NCBI RefSeq assembly: GCF_029867415.1
Contig: NC_081183.1
Coordinates: forward strand, 113,125,061 to 113,189,060
Direction: 5' to 3'
Origin: Vicia villosa
Taxonomy: Eukaryota > Streptophyta > Magnoliopsida > Fabales > Fabaceae
DNA length: 64,000 nucleotides
In this document: positions 1 through 12,039 of the stretch, one piece after another
Position numbering within the stretch: the first letter of the stretch is position 1
Layout: each line of letters starts with the position of its first letter
Notes under the pieces: model-generated
Told to the model about the DNA's origin: nothing
The model's input: only the letters and a program-made list of their open reading frames with translations
Database searches by the model: none
Position numbers and translations under genes: made by a program

Positions 1-544
1 TCGTAATCTAAAGGTAGAAGATGATTGGACACTGAAATGCTCTAAAATTTGCATTTGTTTAGGAAAGAGTTCTGTGGGGGATGGGCTTAAAGATGCCACC
101 CAAGGTAAACACCATCTTTCAGCACGTGAAGCGAATGTTTTCGAAAAGAACCACTTGCTTTGATTGTAGAATGGCCTAAAAAGGCAACCTGAATTTCATT
201 CAATGTTATGATGCATGCAATGTATGATGCAATGAGCCTCTCAAAATAAATGAGAGTGATGTAAGTATATGCACTATGTATGAATGAGGTACGTTAGTTG
301 AATGATGCATGATTGTTAGTTATGTTAGTTGAAGTATGTTAGTAATTCTGAAAAGAAAGATAAAACCTTTGCGTGTTGGTGATGACGTTTTGGAGAATAT
401 CACTGCCGAGGGACTCACGTGATAAACCCAATTGAAGAAACCTTTGAAAATCTTATGCTCGAGCGTGAGAGAAAAGAATCGTCCTGCTAAAGCCTGAGTC
501 TTACATAGCGAGGACTCGTTAGAGGGATCACTTGTTATGATTCT

Positions 545-905
545 AACAAGCTCACCTACACCAATAGGATCATTTGCGAGGGTTATCGCAAACTCTCCTG
601 CACCATTAGGATCATTTGTGAGGGTTATCGCAAACTCTCCTGCACCATTAGGATAATTTGCGAGGGTTATCACAAACTCACCTGCACCATTAGGATTATC
701 TGCCCTGGCTCGGATAAATTTCACCTACGCCATTTGAATCATTTGCCCTGGTTCGGACAAATTTCACCTACAGCATTTGGATCATTTGCCCTTGTTCGGA
801 CAAATTTCACCTACACCAATAGGAGTCACTTGCCCTGGTTCGGGCAAGTTTACCTGCATAAGAGGAATCATTTGCTATAGTTCTAGCAAACTTTACCTGC
901 ATGAC
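545..905. repeat. Tandem repeat, about 42-bp unit, about 9 copies
   Basis: Repeated units share a core such as CCTGCACCATTAGGATCATT followed by a GCGAGGGTTATCGCAAACT-like half. The first units are nearly identical; later ones drift to a CCCTGGTTCGGACAAATTT variant. The unit length is a multiple of three, which creates a spurious minus-strand repetitive ORF. Confidence 0.85.
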
Positions 906-1309
906 AAAGATTCACCTGTTTGGAGAACTGTTTGAGAGACAGGGAAAATAAATCCCTATTTTTGCAAAGAGACGTAACTCTATATCACTGCCAAGGGACT
1001 AATGTGATACGAATTGTCGAGAAGATTTGAAAGGAGATCACTGCCAAGGGACTAACGTGATATGACATAATTTTTTGCTGCTCAGGGACTAACGCAATAA
1101 GTCATGGTTGGGATTGAAATTGAAAATTGAAATTGGAATAGGATTTGAAATAGGATTGAGATAGGATGTAACAGGCAGCCGGGAGCTGATTACCAGACGG
1201 GAACTGGATTTAATGTAACAGTCAGACGGGAACGGACTACCAAACAAGAATTGGATTTAATGTAACAGTCAGACGGGAACTGACTACCAAACGGGAATTG
1301 GATTTGATG

Positions 1310-1700
1310 GTTTTCCAGGACGAGAACTGGACTTTGCAAGGATTTTCCAAGACGAGATCTGGACTTTGTAAGGATTTGCCAGGACAAGAACTGGACTTTG
1401 TAAGGATTGTCCAGGACGAGAACTGGACTTTGTAAGGATTTGCCAGGACGAGAACTGGGCTTTGCAAGGATTTGCCAGGACGAGAACTGGACTTTGTAAG
1501 GATTTACCAGGACGAGAACTGGACATTGTAATGATTTGCCAGGACGAGAACTGGGCTTTGTAAGGATTTGCCAGGACGAGAACTGGACTTTGTAAGGATT
1601 TGCCAGGACGAGAACTGGACTTTGTAATGATTTGCCAGGACGAGAACTGGACTTTGTAATGATTTGCCAGAACGAGAATTGGACTTTGTAAGGATTTGGA
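1310..1700. repeat. Tandem repeat, 32-bp unit, about 12 copies
   Basis: The unit is built on GCCAGGACGAGAACTGGACT followed by TTGTAAGGATTT, repeated head to tail with a few substitutions (GGGCTTT, GTAATG variants). Because 32 is not a multiple of three, the minus-strand ORFs over it cycle through three frames; they are not genes. Confidence 0.9.
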
Positions 1701-1924
1701 TTTGCAAATGAAAATTGGGCTTTTATAGTATATGAATGTAATAGACGATATGCATATGCTGATGCGTATGTATGTATACTGATGCAATTCCCGAGATTTT
1801 ATCTCCTAAAACCCATTGAACTTGTTTAATCCATGTTTGCCCCTACACCACGGCTATGCTTATGTCGGCTCGGATAATGCTCATGCATATGTGTAGTTTG
1901 TTTATGAAATGAGTGAAACAAAGT

Positions 1925-2135
1925 AATGTCTTCTGTAAGACTACCTGAAAAGGTTTTTGGAATGGATGTGAATGTTTGTCTTAAAGAAGACTATCTGAAA
2001 ATATTTTTGGAAATGACGACGCTCGTCTTAGCAAAGACTACCTAGAAAGGTTCTTAGAAAAAGACTGTCTTAAAGAAGACTACCTGAAGAGGTTCCTGGC
2101 AAGAGAATGTCTTAAAGAAGACTACCTGAAGAGGT
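1925..2135. repeat. Degenerate tandem repeat, about 45-50 bp, about 5 copies
   Basis: Each unit contains GTCTTAAAGAAGACTACCTG followed by a GAAGAGGTTCCTGG-like tail. The two right-most copies are the best preserved. AAGAAGACT is also a small palindrome-like core. Confidence 0.75.
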
Positions 2136-2387
2136 GTAATGTATCAACCCATGTATGTAATGCATGATTTATGTATTTGCATGATGCTCCAATGCTAGGT
2201 TGTTGGTAACCAAGAGCGTATATAGCTTGCTAAAGTTGTCAGTTTGTTGGATGCTAGCGCGATTCCTCACTACCTGCTTTTGAACTTTGATGATCGTAGT
2301 TAGGAGAGAGATTGGTTCGAGGTTGTAAGGTGTGAGAACTCCTTTTCCTTTTGTCGTGCGTCTTGCCCCAGTTTGGCTCTTTTGAAT

Positions 2388-2690
2388 TACTCCACACCTT
2401 TGAATTTTCGAAGTCCTCCATGTTTTTCACCTTTTTGCAATTCGTACCTTTAACCTTTTCGAGGATCACTACACCTTTAACCTTTGGAGGTTCTCCACAC
2501 CTTTAACCTCTCGAGGTTTTCCACACCTTTAACCTTCCGGGATTCTCCACACCTTTAACCTTTGAATGATTCACCTTATGTAATTCTCCACACCTTCACC
2601 TTTTTTGGAACTCTACACCTCTTTCGAGATTCTCCATGCCTTTAACCTTACGGAGCTCTCCACACCTTTAACCTTTGCATTGTTCACCTT
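2388..2690. repeat. Degenerate tandem repeat, about 31-bp unit, about 9 copies
   Basis: Units begin with TTCTCCACACCTTTAACCTT and vary after that (TGGAGG, CTCGAGG, CCGGGA). Copies near the right edge are shortened. Confidence 0.75.
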
Positions 2691-5304
2691 ATGGGTTCGA
2701 TACCCCATGCCCCAATGTTTAGTGGAAAAAGATGCCTATGATCTCCAAGCCATGAAGGAAGTGCCCCGAGAAATAACCTTGTCGTGTGCTTCGACGTTTA
2801 GATTAAAGGGTATGTCCTTGATTTCCAGATTATCGAAGGTTATCCATAGTCTTCTATCCTTCTGAATCTGAATTCTTCCCATGTTTTGACATGCCCCTGA
2901 TTGCTTTTGCTTCGAGATGTGACCCCAGGTCGATTGATCCTTAGGATGAATGCCCCTAGTCAATAGGATGTTTGATTGCATGCCCCTGCGACGCTTGAAA
3001 TTTTGCCTCTGTTACGGGAACCCCCTAGATGTGATTCCCCCCATTCCAGAGTCTTTATTAGAAAGGTCGCCTTTGATTAAACCAATTTCGAGATCTCCTC
3101 GATGCTAAGTGTATACTCGCAGATGACGTTGTACCATTTGAGAAGTAACTCCAATGCAATGTGTATGCAAGTTTTGAAATCGAAGTCCGTTATGAATTAG
3201 GACGGGATGATTTAGAAATGAATGCTTGAAGAAGCGCAGTGGTTTAGAAATAGTTTTTAACAAACTTAGGAGTCAGTATAACAAATCCTGCGTAATATGC
3301 TTTCATAGTTAACCTTGCCTCAATTAGGACTTTTGAATGTTGTAACTTGGCCTGGTTCACAATTTTAAGAAACAATGGATATAAGGCTCAAAGTTTATTT
3401 ACCCCACCCCTTTCTCCTTGATGTTCTCCGAATCCTAAAAATTCGCTTAATCCAATGGATGTGCTTTGTTTGCAAGAGAATCGCTTTGGTTTTGATGTTG
3501 AGCAGAAGCCTTAGTAGAGATCCAAGCACTGATGAAAAATGTTGTAAAGATCCAAGCGTTTATGAGAAGCTTCGATGATTTAGCAGTCACAAGATTATCC
3601 TTTGCATTTTCGCCTTTGTTTTTATCCCTTATTTTTGCATGAACCAAATCCTTAGAATTTGATCCATCGGGATGCCCCTATTTTTGCCTAAGTCATTTCT
3701 GTTTTCTTCCATGAATTTTTCCATTTTGACTTAGCGGGCGCTTTTCTCCTTTTTCTTTTGAATACTCCTTTTGATCCTTGGATTTGGAATATTGTGACTG
3801 CCATGTTGATTTTGATTTGTAAGCTTCGCCTTTGATACTTCCTCGATCTTGAATGATTTGTTGAGGAAGAAGGTATTGTGAATGTTATCTCCGTTGCTCC
3901 TTCAATCTTGGATGAACGTGAGGAAGATATGCTTGAACCTTTGCTTGATCCCTATGCTTGATCCTTGCTTGGATTGATTGATTCTCTTGACAACCAAAAT
4001 ACACCATTGAATTAATCGAAATCTACCCTGCCCCTGGTTAAAATCAAGGTTTATTTGAAAAGTAGAAACAAACTCCAACTCCTGGCTCGAGGGGGTAACG
4101 AGGGATTAACATCCTTATATCTCCACTGTTTGGGAATTGAAACAATGCCTGTACATCCTCAGCTCGGTCTTACCTTGAAAGCATATGTCTAGCTGGACTT
4201 AGTTATTTGCATTCGTCATTGTCCCTTAAGTTTGTTAATAACCATAAATTTGAAATTGAAAATAGAATAGAAGTGTGCGAATGAATTGACTCCAAAACCT
4301 GCATGGTCATCCCATTAGAATTGCTAATCCGAAGGTACAACTTTTATCCTGAGTGACACTTAGCAATCGTAGGGGTTGAAATTATGAGCATGATAAACAC
4401 CTATTGATCCTAGGGACAACCTCCTTTGTAGATTCATTGACCTTGTTTTACTCCTTAGTTGATGAACTCGTAGAAGTGAAGGGTAACCTCGAGTTCTCCT
4501 TGGACATGTCAAACCTGTTGGGAATGTTAGCGGTGGGTTTTCGTCGTATCGGAACTTCACGAGTTTCCTTAGGCTGAACCTCTTTTGCTTTTCCTAAGGA
4601 TGGTATCACACCGTTCGCAACCTTCATGGTTCGTAGATTGATAGAGAAAACCTATGGCCCTTTTGCCCCTTGGTGCGGAGTTAACATATGTCTCTTTCCC
4701 ACCATCGTGGTTATGCATCTTCGTTTAGGGTATTGCCCCAGTCGGAATGACCCTTGCCCCTAGGTTATCGTAGAGCGTCCTTGTAAGTTTGATATGTTCT
4801 AAGATGAACCCCTTTATGACTAGATACATCTTGAGTGTATCTATGAGGGAACTCTTTGTTGAACTAATCCTTGCTCGATGACAACCTTTATTGTATTTAT
4901 AATCCTGTTATGACAAGGCATGGACATGCGGCTGGCATGGAGAAAGGCATCCTTATCCCCTTAGTAAGACTAAGATCATTCTCGATATTTTATCCTCCTT
5001 TCTCCGTAGTTTATGATCCTTTGGATTTTTCTTTGCGGGTCTTGGGAAATCGGCTAGCACGACAAGTATGGATGCGGGCGAAGATGCGAATGTAAATGTA
5101 TGAATGCATGAAAATGCAAATGCATGCGTATGCGAGAGACTCCTTGTATTATAACTCCGTGTATGCAATGCAGGCGCGTGACGTATACTTCCAGGGATAG
5201 CCTTAGAGGCGACATTAGACCCTAGTGAAGTCCTTGCAAGATAGATGCTATGACATGCCAATGGAAATCCCTTAGATTCGGGAGTATGTAGAAGGTAGCG
5301 GCTG

Positions 5305-6100
5305 GTGACCGTTCAAAACAGTTACCAAGTCTCATGGCCATCGAGAGGCCTATCAACGTGTACCAATGAAGTTGTCCTTGGTGGGAAGGTTCTCTGTGCG
5401 GGACACAACCTATATAAGGACGATATCGGATGAAATGAAATCCCTACAGGCTAGGGATGGGATGTGTAAATGGAAATCCAAACCCTACAAGTTAGAGGGT
5501 GCGCGGGAATAAGCATGGAGTGACTGTTCAGGACAATCACTAGATCTCATAGCCATCGAGAGGCCAATCAAACGCATGCTAATGAAGTTGTCCTTCGTAT
5601 GAGGGATGTGATTTTTTTCTGAACTGGAATCCCTACAGGATAGGGGACACATAAATGTAAGCACGGGGTGACCGTTCAAGACAGTCACTGAATCGCATGG
5701 CCGTCGAGAGGCCAGTCGACGTATGCTAATAAAGATGTCCTTCGTATGAAGGATGAGATTCTAGAAATGGAATCCCTACAGGCTAGGGAATGCGTAGACG
5801 TAGGCACGGAGTGACCGTTCGAGACAGTCACTAGATCGCATGGCCATCGAGAGGCCAGTTGACGTGCGTAAACGAAGATGTCCTTCGTGGGGAGGACACG
5901 TAGTTGTAAGAATACAAAGATGTAAAAGGGGAAGTCCCTACAGGCTAGGGAGTACGTAGATGCAAGCGTAGAGTGACCGTTCATGACAGTCACTAGGTCT
6001 CATGGCCATCGAGAGGCCAATCAACGTGCATAAAGATAGATGTCCTTCGTGGGAAGGACATGGACTTGGAAATAGAGTCCCTGCAGGCCAGGGAACGCAT
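5305..6100. repeat. Long-unit tandem repeat, about 140-210 bp, 5 copies
   Basis: Five copies of a block starting GTGACCGTTCAAGACAGTCA, with CATGGCCATCGAGAGGCC and later GATGTCCTTCGT and CCCTACAGGCTAGGG. Copies start near 5306, 5518, 5667, 5809 and 5970, so spacing is irregular. The ACCGTTC-AGACAGTCAC part resembles a short inverted repeat. Confidence 0.8.
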
Positions 6101-6932
6101 AGGAGTACCTGCAAAAATTAAAATGCAAGGCATTCGCAGTATATAAATTGCACATATATAATAAGCACGTAAGCACATAAGCCCTAGGTTCATAGGTTCG
6201 ACGTAACGGCTTAGGGTGCCTACCCTTCCCATTGGTATGTTCTAAAAGGTCTCATGGGGTCGTTCGTAGCCGCCGAGACTTTTTTGTCTCTTTTGATTTT
6301 AGAACAACTCATTTATCCATGAGGTTCGAATTTTAGGGGTAGGTTCCCAGAGAGATCAGCCAAATACCAAGTCCAGCCCTCAACAAGGTCGAGCCTCGTA
6401 TCAGACCTTTCCGGATATTCAACCCACTCTGAGTGGAATTATAATAAGACTCGTAGGCGATGTAATTCCCCTCTGGTCATTATTATAATTCCCACGCTTA
6501 GGTTTAACAACAATTTATATATCCCCAAAATTTACAGTAAAACAAGTAATCATTTAAATAAACATTTATTTAAACTACTATAAATATTTACTGTAAATAA
6601 AAACCGTAAATAAATAAATAAATTAAATTAAATTTAAATATTTATAAAAACCTGATCCCCAAATCCTGCCATTTGTAGCTCCAAAATTGCAGTACAGCAA
6701 CGAATATTAAAGTAAACGAATATTCATTTAAATTATTGTAATTACTGTAAATGGAAGTTTTAAATAAATAAATAAATAAATATTTAAATAAAATGAAAAA
6801 ACCTAAAACCTAATTCACAACCCTAATTTTGACAAATTAGCCAAACCCTAATAGCTAGCCATAAACCTAAATAATTTACCAAACCTAAACCCTGCCAAAA
6901 CCTAGGAGCATAATAATTCCCCATTAAGTGTG

Positions 6933-6950
6933 TCCCCAGCAGAGTCGCCA
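6933..6950 (-). other. Primer binding site (arginine-tRNA type) of the Ogre-like element
   Basis: On the minus strand the LTR ends in CTACA, then two bases, then TGGCGACTCTGCTGGGGA. This complements a tRNA 3' end reading TCCCCAGCAGAGTCGCCA. From memory this is the site used by legume Ogre elements. It fixes the element orientation as minus. Confidence 0.75.
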
Positions 6951-6952
6951 GC

Positions 6953-9407
6953 TGTAGCAACCTTCCTTAAATTGAAGGTTTTAGAGTCGCTACCTATTCT
7001 GAAGGGCGAATAGGAAACCCTACGCAGTTTAGAGATCGGGGTAAGTTATTATAATCAGGTCGAGGGAAGGTGTTAGGCACCCTCAACCCTTTCCTAAGGT
7101 TTTATATTCAAGGTAAAGGTTTTATGGCTAAAATTTAGATTTAATAGCTAAGGAAATGAATAGGGGAAAAATTGAGATTTTAGGGAGGGGGACTCGCTTT
7201 GGTTATCCAAGTGCCTACGTATCTCCTTATGGAGAATCAGAGTCAACGTAGTTCGGGCACAGGATTGTACGCTTTAGAATTGATTATGGAGGTGTTTGGA
7301 GGCTTTTTGAATGGCCTATCGTAGTTTTGAATTTGATTTGAAAGGCATTTTGAATTGCCTAGGATAAAAATCCGTAGTGTTGTGGTTTAGTGTGTTTTGA
7401 ATATCTTGGGCGTACAACCCTGATTTGATATGGCACCGTTAGATGCGGTGACCAATAGATTTGGTCAGTATAGCTAACGGATTAAGGGGCATTGCTGGTT
7501 ACTCAGATCGATAGATTGATCGTCGCGGGCAGCAAATTAAATATGTTTTAAATTTTATGCATTTTTTGTCTCTCGTCTAATACGACTAATAGATTTAGTC
7601 GGGTCGGGGAGAGAATTAATTGATGGTTAATGTTCTGTTCTTTTATCTCTCGTCTAATGCGACTAATAGCTTTAGTCGGGTCGAGGAGAGAATTATTCAA
7701 GAATTAATGTCCTTTGCCAAATGGGCAGTGGGATTGGGCAAACCCTAATACTTAACCTTTATAGGGTTTTTGTGATTTAATACTAATTAAAAGTAATTAA
7801 ATCAATTAAGTTGAATAATCAACATAATCGAATAATCGGGGAAAATGTTATACTCCTAACCCTAATTCTAATTCAATTATATAACTCTAATTTAGAAAAT
7901 TAAATTATATTAATCCTAAATTAAATTATTTAAACCTAAATCCTAATAATTAAATAATAAAACAAAAATAATATATACAACAAAACCTGGCAGTGATCCT
8001 GTGTGGTGAAGCCTTGAGTGTCCATGGTAAGCCTTCAATCCCTGTACGTTAGATCTGGATCATTGGAGATCCTGTGGCGGAGAACTAAGGGTTAGTGATA
8101 GTCCTGTGTAAAGAAAATCAAACAAAAATAATGTCTAGGCTGAGGGTAGAACCCACGCCCTCTACATCATAGACGCCCCTTGGTTACCATCTATGCCAAA
8201 TCACTAATTTGATTAACTAATGGAAACAACAATATAAATAAGAAAAACAAACGCCATAATGGCTTAGTAAAACAAACCATTCAATGTGGGCCTATTTGTC
8301 TCCTTCACGAACCAATGAAAAGCTGATAGGTTAGATGGATCTTTTGACCCACCAATCAGAGGCAGAGAGAGAAAACGTCAGTATTGATGGACCAATGGGA
8401 ATCAGAACGCGTGGCCCAAGGTTGTACTCCATGGATTGGGCGAATCACAACGTGACACGCTACAGCCGCCTGAGTCCAAAATACAGAGACGCCGGAGACG
8501 AACTCCGGTCGTCTTCCCCGACCTGCAGCCTCCATAAAATGCTCGAAAATATATATATATATATGGGCCTCTTAGGTCAACAAAAAGGGCAAGGATCATA
8601 GGTTTTTATTTTGAAGAACATTTTGCACCCATTCTTTCTACTTTTGGATCCACCTCTTATTTTATGCACATTTTTTTCAAATGTTATTGGCCATGATTAT
8701 ATTTAGATTTGTCTTGAATTAATAATAAAAAAGAATGATCATTATACAATTTTCTTAGGATTTTATTTTATTTTTACTTGAAATTAAATGAATAAAAATC
8801 AAATAAAAATAAAATAATATTATAAGAATAATCATATGGGACCAATGGACCTCTCTTGGGCTTATTACTGTGTGGATAATTCAAAATTATAGGCCCACTA
8901 CTAAAAGATTGGATTTTGTTCACTCGGGGTTTCAGGCAAATCTCCAATTTTTGCCCAACTTGTGCAAGCTGTAACTCCTTCAATTTTTATCACATGGACA
9001 TGATCTGGGACTTTCTGGAAAGCTCAAAGAGTCCTCTAAATGACCTCTTTAGTTTCATCTCAATTGAAACTTCCATGCTCAAGTTATGAGCTTTGACCCG
9101 AAAGGTGTTTTTATTGACTTTTTAAAGGAACCTGTAATGTTTTTGTCCATATCTCCTAAATGGTGCCTTTCTTGATCTCGAGCCCAACATAAAAGTTGTA
9201 GAGGATGAAATTTCCTTGAGAATAGGCTTTGGTTGGAGAATTTCTGACAAACCATGCGAGAGTTATGACCGGTCAAAGTTGAGTTGACTTTTAGTTAAAA
9301 AAAAACCCTGATTTGAACTTTTGATTAGGAGATAGTAACTTGAGTTCCACCATTGAACCTTGAACCCTTGAAGATGAAATAAGACGGGCAAATTTTGGGG
9401 TATGACA
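6953..9407 (-). mobile_element. 5' LTR of the Ogre-like element (2455 bp)
   Basis: On the minus strand the LTR starts TGTCATACCCCAAAATTTGC and ends GGTTGCTACA, giving TG...CA ends. The left end abuts the primer site. The right end abuts copia coding sequence, so the element inserted there. A block near 7050-7100 with GGTGTTAGGCACCCTCAACC is, from memory, typical of legume Ogre LTRs. A TA-rich run at 8547-8562 could serve as TATA box on the minus strand. No coding capacity. The partner LTR and the target duplication lie outside the window. Confidence 0.7.
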
Positions 9408-9484
9408 CAATTCATCATCAACATGCTCCACCTCAACAGGAATCTTTACCTGTTCATGTTTTTCGTCGGGTATTTCTGCACTTC
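9408..9484 (-). pseudogene. Remainder of a copia polyprotein beyond the array
   Basis: The minus-strand frame of the first array unit continues here (…SAEIPDEKHEQVKIPVEVEH…) into the linker that usually precedes copia reverse transcriptase, until the Ogre LTR interrupts it at 9407. This shows the copia element was once longer than the piece that was amplified, and that the left array boundary lies inside the element. Confidence 0.75.
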
Positions 9485-11580
9485 GACTAACATCATCAAT
9501 TTTCTTAAAAGTCATTTCAGCTTTATTGAAAACTACATCTCGAGTGGTGATACTCTTCTTGTGACCTGGCTTTAGGCACCTTATCCTATAAGCTTTGACA
9601 CCTTCAGGGTATCCCATGAACATGCATTTCATAGCTTTAGGTTCGACCTTGTCTTGCCTAATGTGAGCATAAGCTACGCAGCCAAATACTCCAATTTTGT
9701 CGAGATCTTGTGGATTTCCCTATCAAACTTCTTTAGGTGTCTTCATATCTAACACAATCGAAAGACATCTATTTATCAGATATGTTACTGTCGAAACAGC
9801 CTCAGCCCAAAACACCTTCTTCAACCCAAAACTAGTAAACATGCATCTGACTTTCTCTTAAATAGTTCGATTAAACCTTTCAACCAAACCATTTTATTGT
9901 GGAGTACCTGCAGTATTTATGTGCCTTGGAATACTAGAGGCAGCACAAAAACTGTCGAACTCCTCATTGTAAAATTCAAGGCCACTATCGGTTCTCAACC
10001 TCCTGACCTTTCTGCCAGTTTGATTTTCGACCAGAGTATTCCAACTTTTGAAATTCTCAAAAGTTTCATCCATAGTCTTCTTGATGAATACCCATAATTT
10101 TCTAGAATAATCATCTACTATGAATAGAAAATACCTCGCTCCTGAATGTGATGGACATCTTCTAGACGCCCAAATATCAGCATGGATGTAATCAAAGGAT
10201 CCATGTGTTCTTTGTTTGCCTTTGTTGAATTTCATTCTGCAAGATTTTGCGAGTACACATGGTTCACAAAACTTCATCTTTTTGACTTTGTCTTCACCAA
10301 GTAGATTTGGTTTTCCCAGTTCGACCAGACCCCTTTCAATGACACGGCCCAATCTCATGTGCCAAATTTCTATTTTCAAAAGATTCTGTGGATGCAACAT
10401 TTGTTAAACCACTTACAAATTCAGCCTCAAGGGTATACAAGCCTTGTTTCTTCACGCCTCTCAAGACTTCCTTCGACCCCTTCATGACTCTTAGGATACT
10501 TTTCTCTCATTGGAAAACATATCCTTTCTTTTCGAATTCACCAAGAGAAATCAAATTTCTCTTTAAATCAGGAACATACCTGACTTCAGTTAATAATCTT
10601 ATTGACTCATCATGAAGCTTAAATCTCACGGATCCAACACCTGCAATCTTGCAAGCTTTGTTGTTTTCCAACAATAAAAATCCACCATCTTGATCACATA
10701 ATTCCTCAAACAAGTCTTTCTTTGGAGTCATGTGCCAAGTGGAACCTGAATCCATAATCCACTACTTACTCGAATCACTGATTGAAACCACAAGAACATC
10801 TGATGATTCAAAATCATCTTGAATAATGGTTGCATTGCCATTGTCCTTACGTTCGTGATCTTTCAGACGTTCAGGGCACACCTTTCTTGTGTGACCCTCC
10901 TTTTTACAATGATAGCATCAAATTCCAGATGCTTCGCCACTGTAAGACTTCTGTTGAATTTTGGCTTTCTTTTTGTCGAACTTTCCATCCTTTCGCAAGA
11001 ATTTTCCCTTAATGGCCTAAACTTCACCAACAGTCGAAGTTTTATGCTCCTTTAGCTTGTTTAAGTCCTTAGAATACATGGCTGATTGAACTTATTCAAA
11101 GGTCAGAGACTCCCCTCCATACAAGAGAGTTTATTTGAAGTGAGCACGTGATCGAGGCAACGTGCACAACAATAACAACGCTTGATCTTCATCATCGATC
11201 TTCATATTAATAATTTCAACATCAAGAATCATCTTGTTGAACATATCCAATTTCTTCAGGTAGAGTCAATTTACCAGTGATTTGGTCATGTACAAACTTT
11301 CAAATTTTACCTATAACCCTGATGTCGTCGTCTCCTTTGATACATGTCGAAGAACCCTATCACCAAGGCTCAAGAGGATTGTGATGTGGGCTTTCTCGAT
11401 CATGGTTGTATTTTCATTTTCCGTTAACGCATCGTCTATAGCCGCCGCTCCCTTCAATGCTTTCAAAAAATTTTGCTGAACCAGTAGGGTTTTCATCTTC
11501 AAATGCCACAGACCGAAATCGTTCACTCCGATGAACCTTTCAATTTCATACTTTGTTGAAGGCATCTTCTTCACATTCAC
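9485..11580 (-). pseudogene. Array unit 1: copia gag-protease-integrase pseudogene
   Basis: Read on the minus strand: a gag start near 11565 (MPSTKYEIERFIGVNDFGLW), a zinc-knuckle-like CYHCKKEGHTRKVC region near 10905, a protease motif MDSGSTWHMT at 10755, then GAG-pre-integrase and the integrase core (YIHADIWASRRCP, VDDYSRKLWVF, RTDSGLEF) to about 9894. The linker MKCMFMGYPEGVKAYRIRC follows. Reverse transcriptase and RNase H are absent. Several in-frame stops are shared by all units, so the element was dead before amplification. Unit 1 is the most diverged copy (for example CTGTGG for CCGTGG near 10387, AAAAAATTTTG for AAACAATTTTG near 11466). Confidence 0.85.
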
Positions 11581-11590
11581 CGTACCAATT

Positions 11591-11904
11591 TGTTGTAAAA
11601 AGGATGCCTTGATGAAGAAAGGATAAATTGTTTATTTGTGATCAAGAAACACACAAGGGTAGAAAAGATGATAAACAATAAGAACAACAAGGATTGGTTA
11701 TAACTCCTATTCTTTCCTTTTTCTTTCAATCAAGATTACAATTACAAGAATAAAAAATAGCCCTCTCACCCTAAATTAGGATTTGTAGTATTCAATGATG
11801 AGAGACTAGTATGATATTTATAATAAAACCTAACATACTAAACTAATGGACTTTTTCACAAATACCCATTACAAGCTAACTCAGGATACAAACTAACTTA
11901 AACA
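11591..11904 (-). mobile_element. Copia 5' LTR, unit 1 (314 bp)
   Basis: Plus-strand ends TGTTGTAAAA and CTTAAACA, i.e. TGTTTAAG...TTACAACA on the element strand. It lies about 25 bp upstream of the gag ATG. The usual TGGTATCAGAGC primer site is replaced by TGGTACGGTGAA, so the primer region is damaged or deleted. Confidence 0.7.
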
Positions 11905-12039
11905 ATTGAAAGACTTAATACATCCTTTGGTCCCTTAGTTTAATTTCAGGTTTTAGTTTAGTCCCTTATGTAATAAACGTTACATCAGGTCTCTTATTTG
12001 TAGTTTCGTTAACCACATTGGTCCTGTCTGTTAAATTTT

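Larger units (their letters stand above)
1..6932 (-). mobile_element. Leader/internal region of an Ogre-like (Ty3/gypsy Tat) retrotransposon, incomplete
   Basis: This stretch follows an LTR and a primer binding site when read on the minus strand, so it is the 5' internal part of an element running off the left edge. I find no gag, protease or pol motif and no ORF longer than about 170 codons; the longer ones are translations of tandem repeats. Ogre elements are known for very long LTRs and a long region before gag, which fits. Two AT-rich stretches near the primer site (6530-6650 and 6700-6850) and five minisatellites, listed separately, are the main structure. About 2700-5280 is unique-looking non-coding sequence in which I see nothing else. 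The lineage call rests on the LTR start, the primer site and the size. Confidence 0.6.

Noticed and set aside
320..1787. Repetitive minus-strand ORFs (42-bp and 32-bp units)
   Set aside because: They are translations of minisatellites, with no start context and no known domain.
6953..9407. Reading the Ogre-like LTR as a plus-strand 3' LTR
   Set aside because: There is no polypurine tract before 6953, and the tRNA-complementary site lies on the minus strand next to the LTR end.
9897..11479. Plus-strand ORFs opposite the copia pseudogene, repeated in each unit
   Set aside because: They are antisense shadows of integrase, protease and gag.
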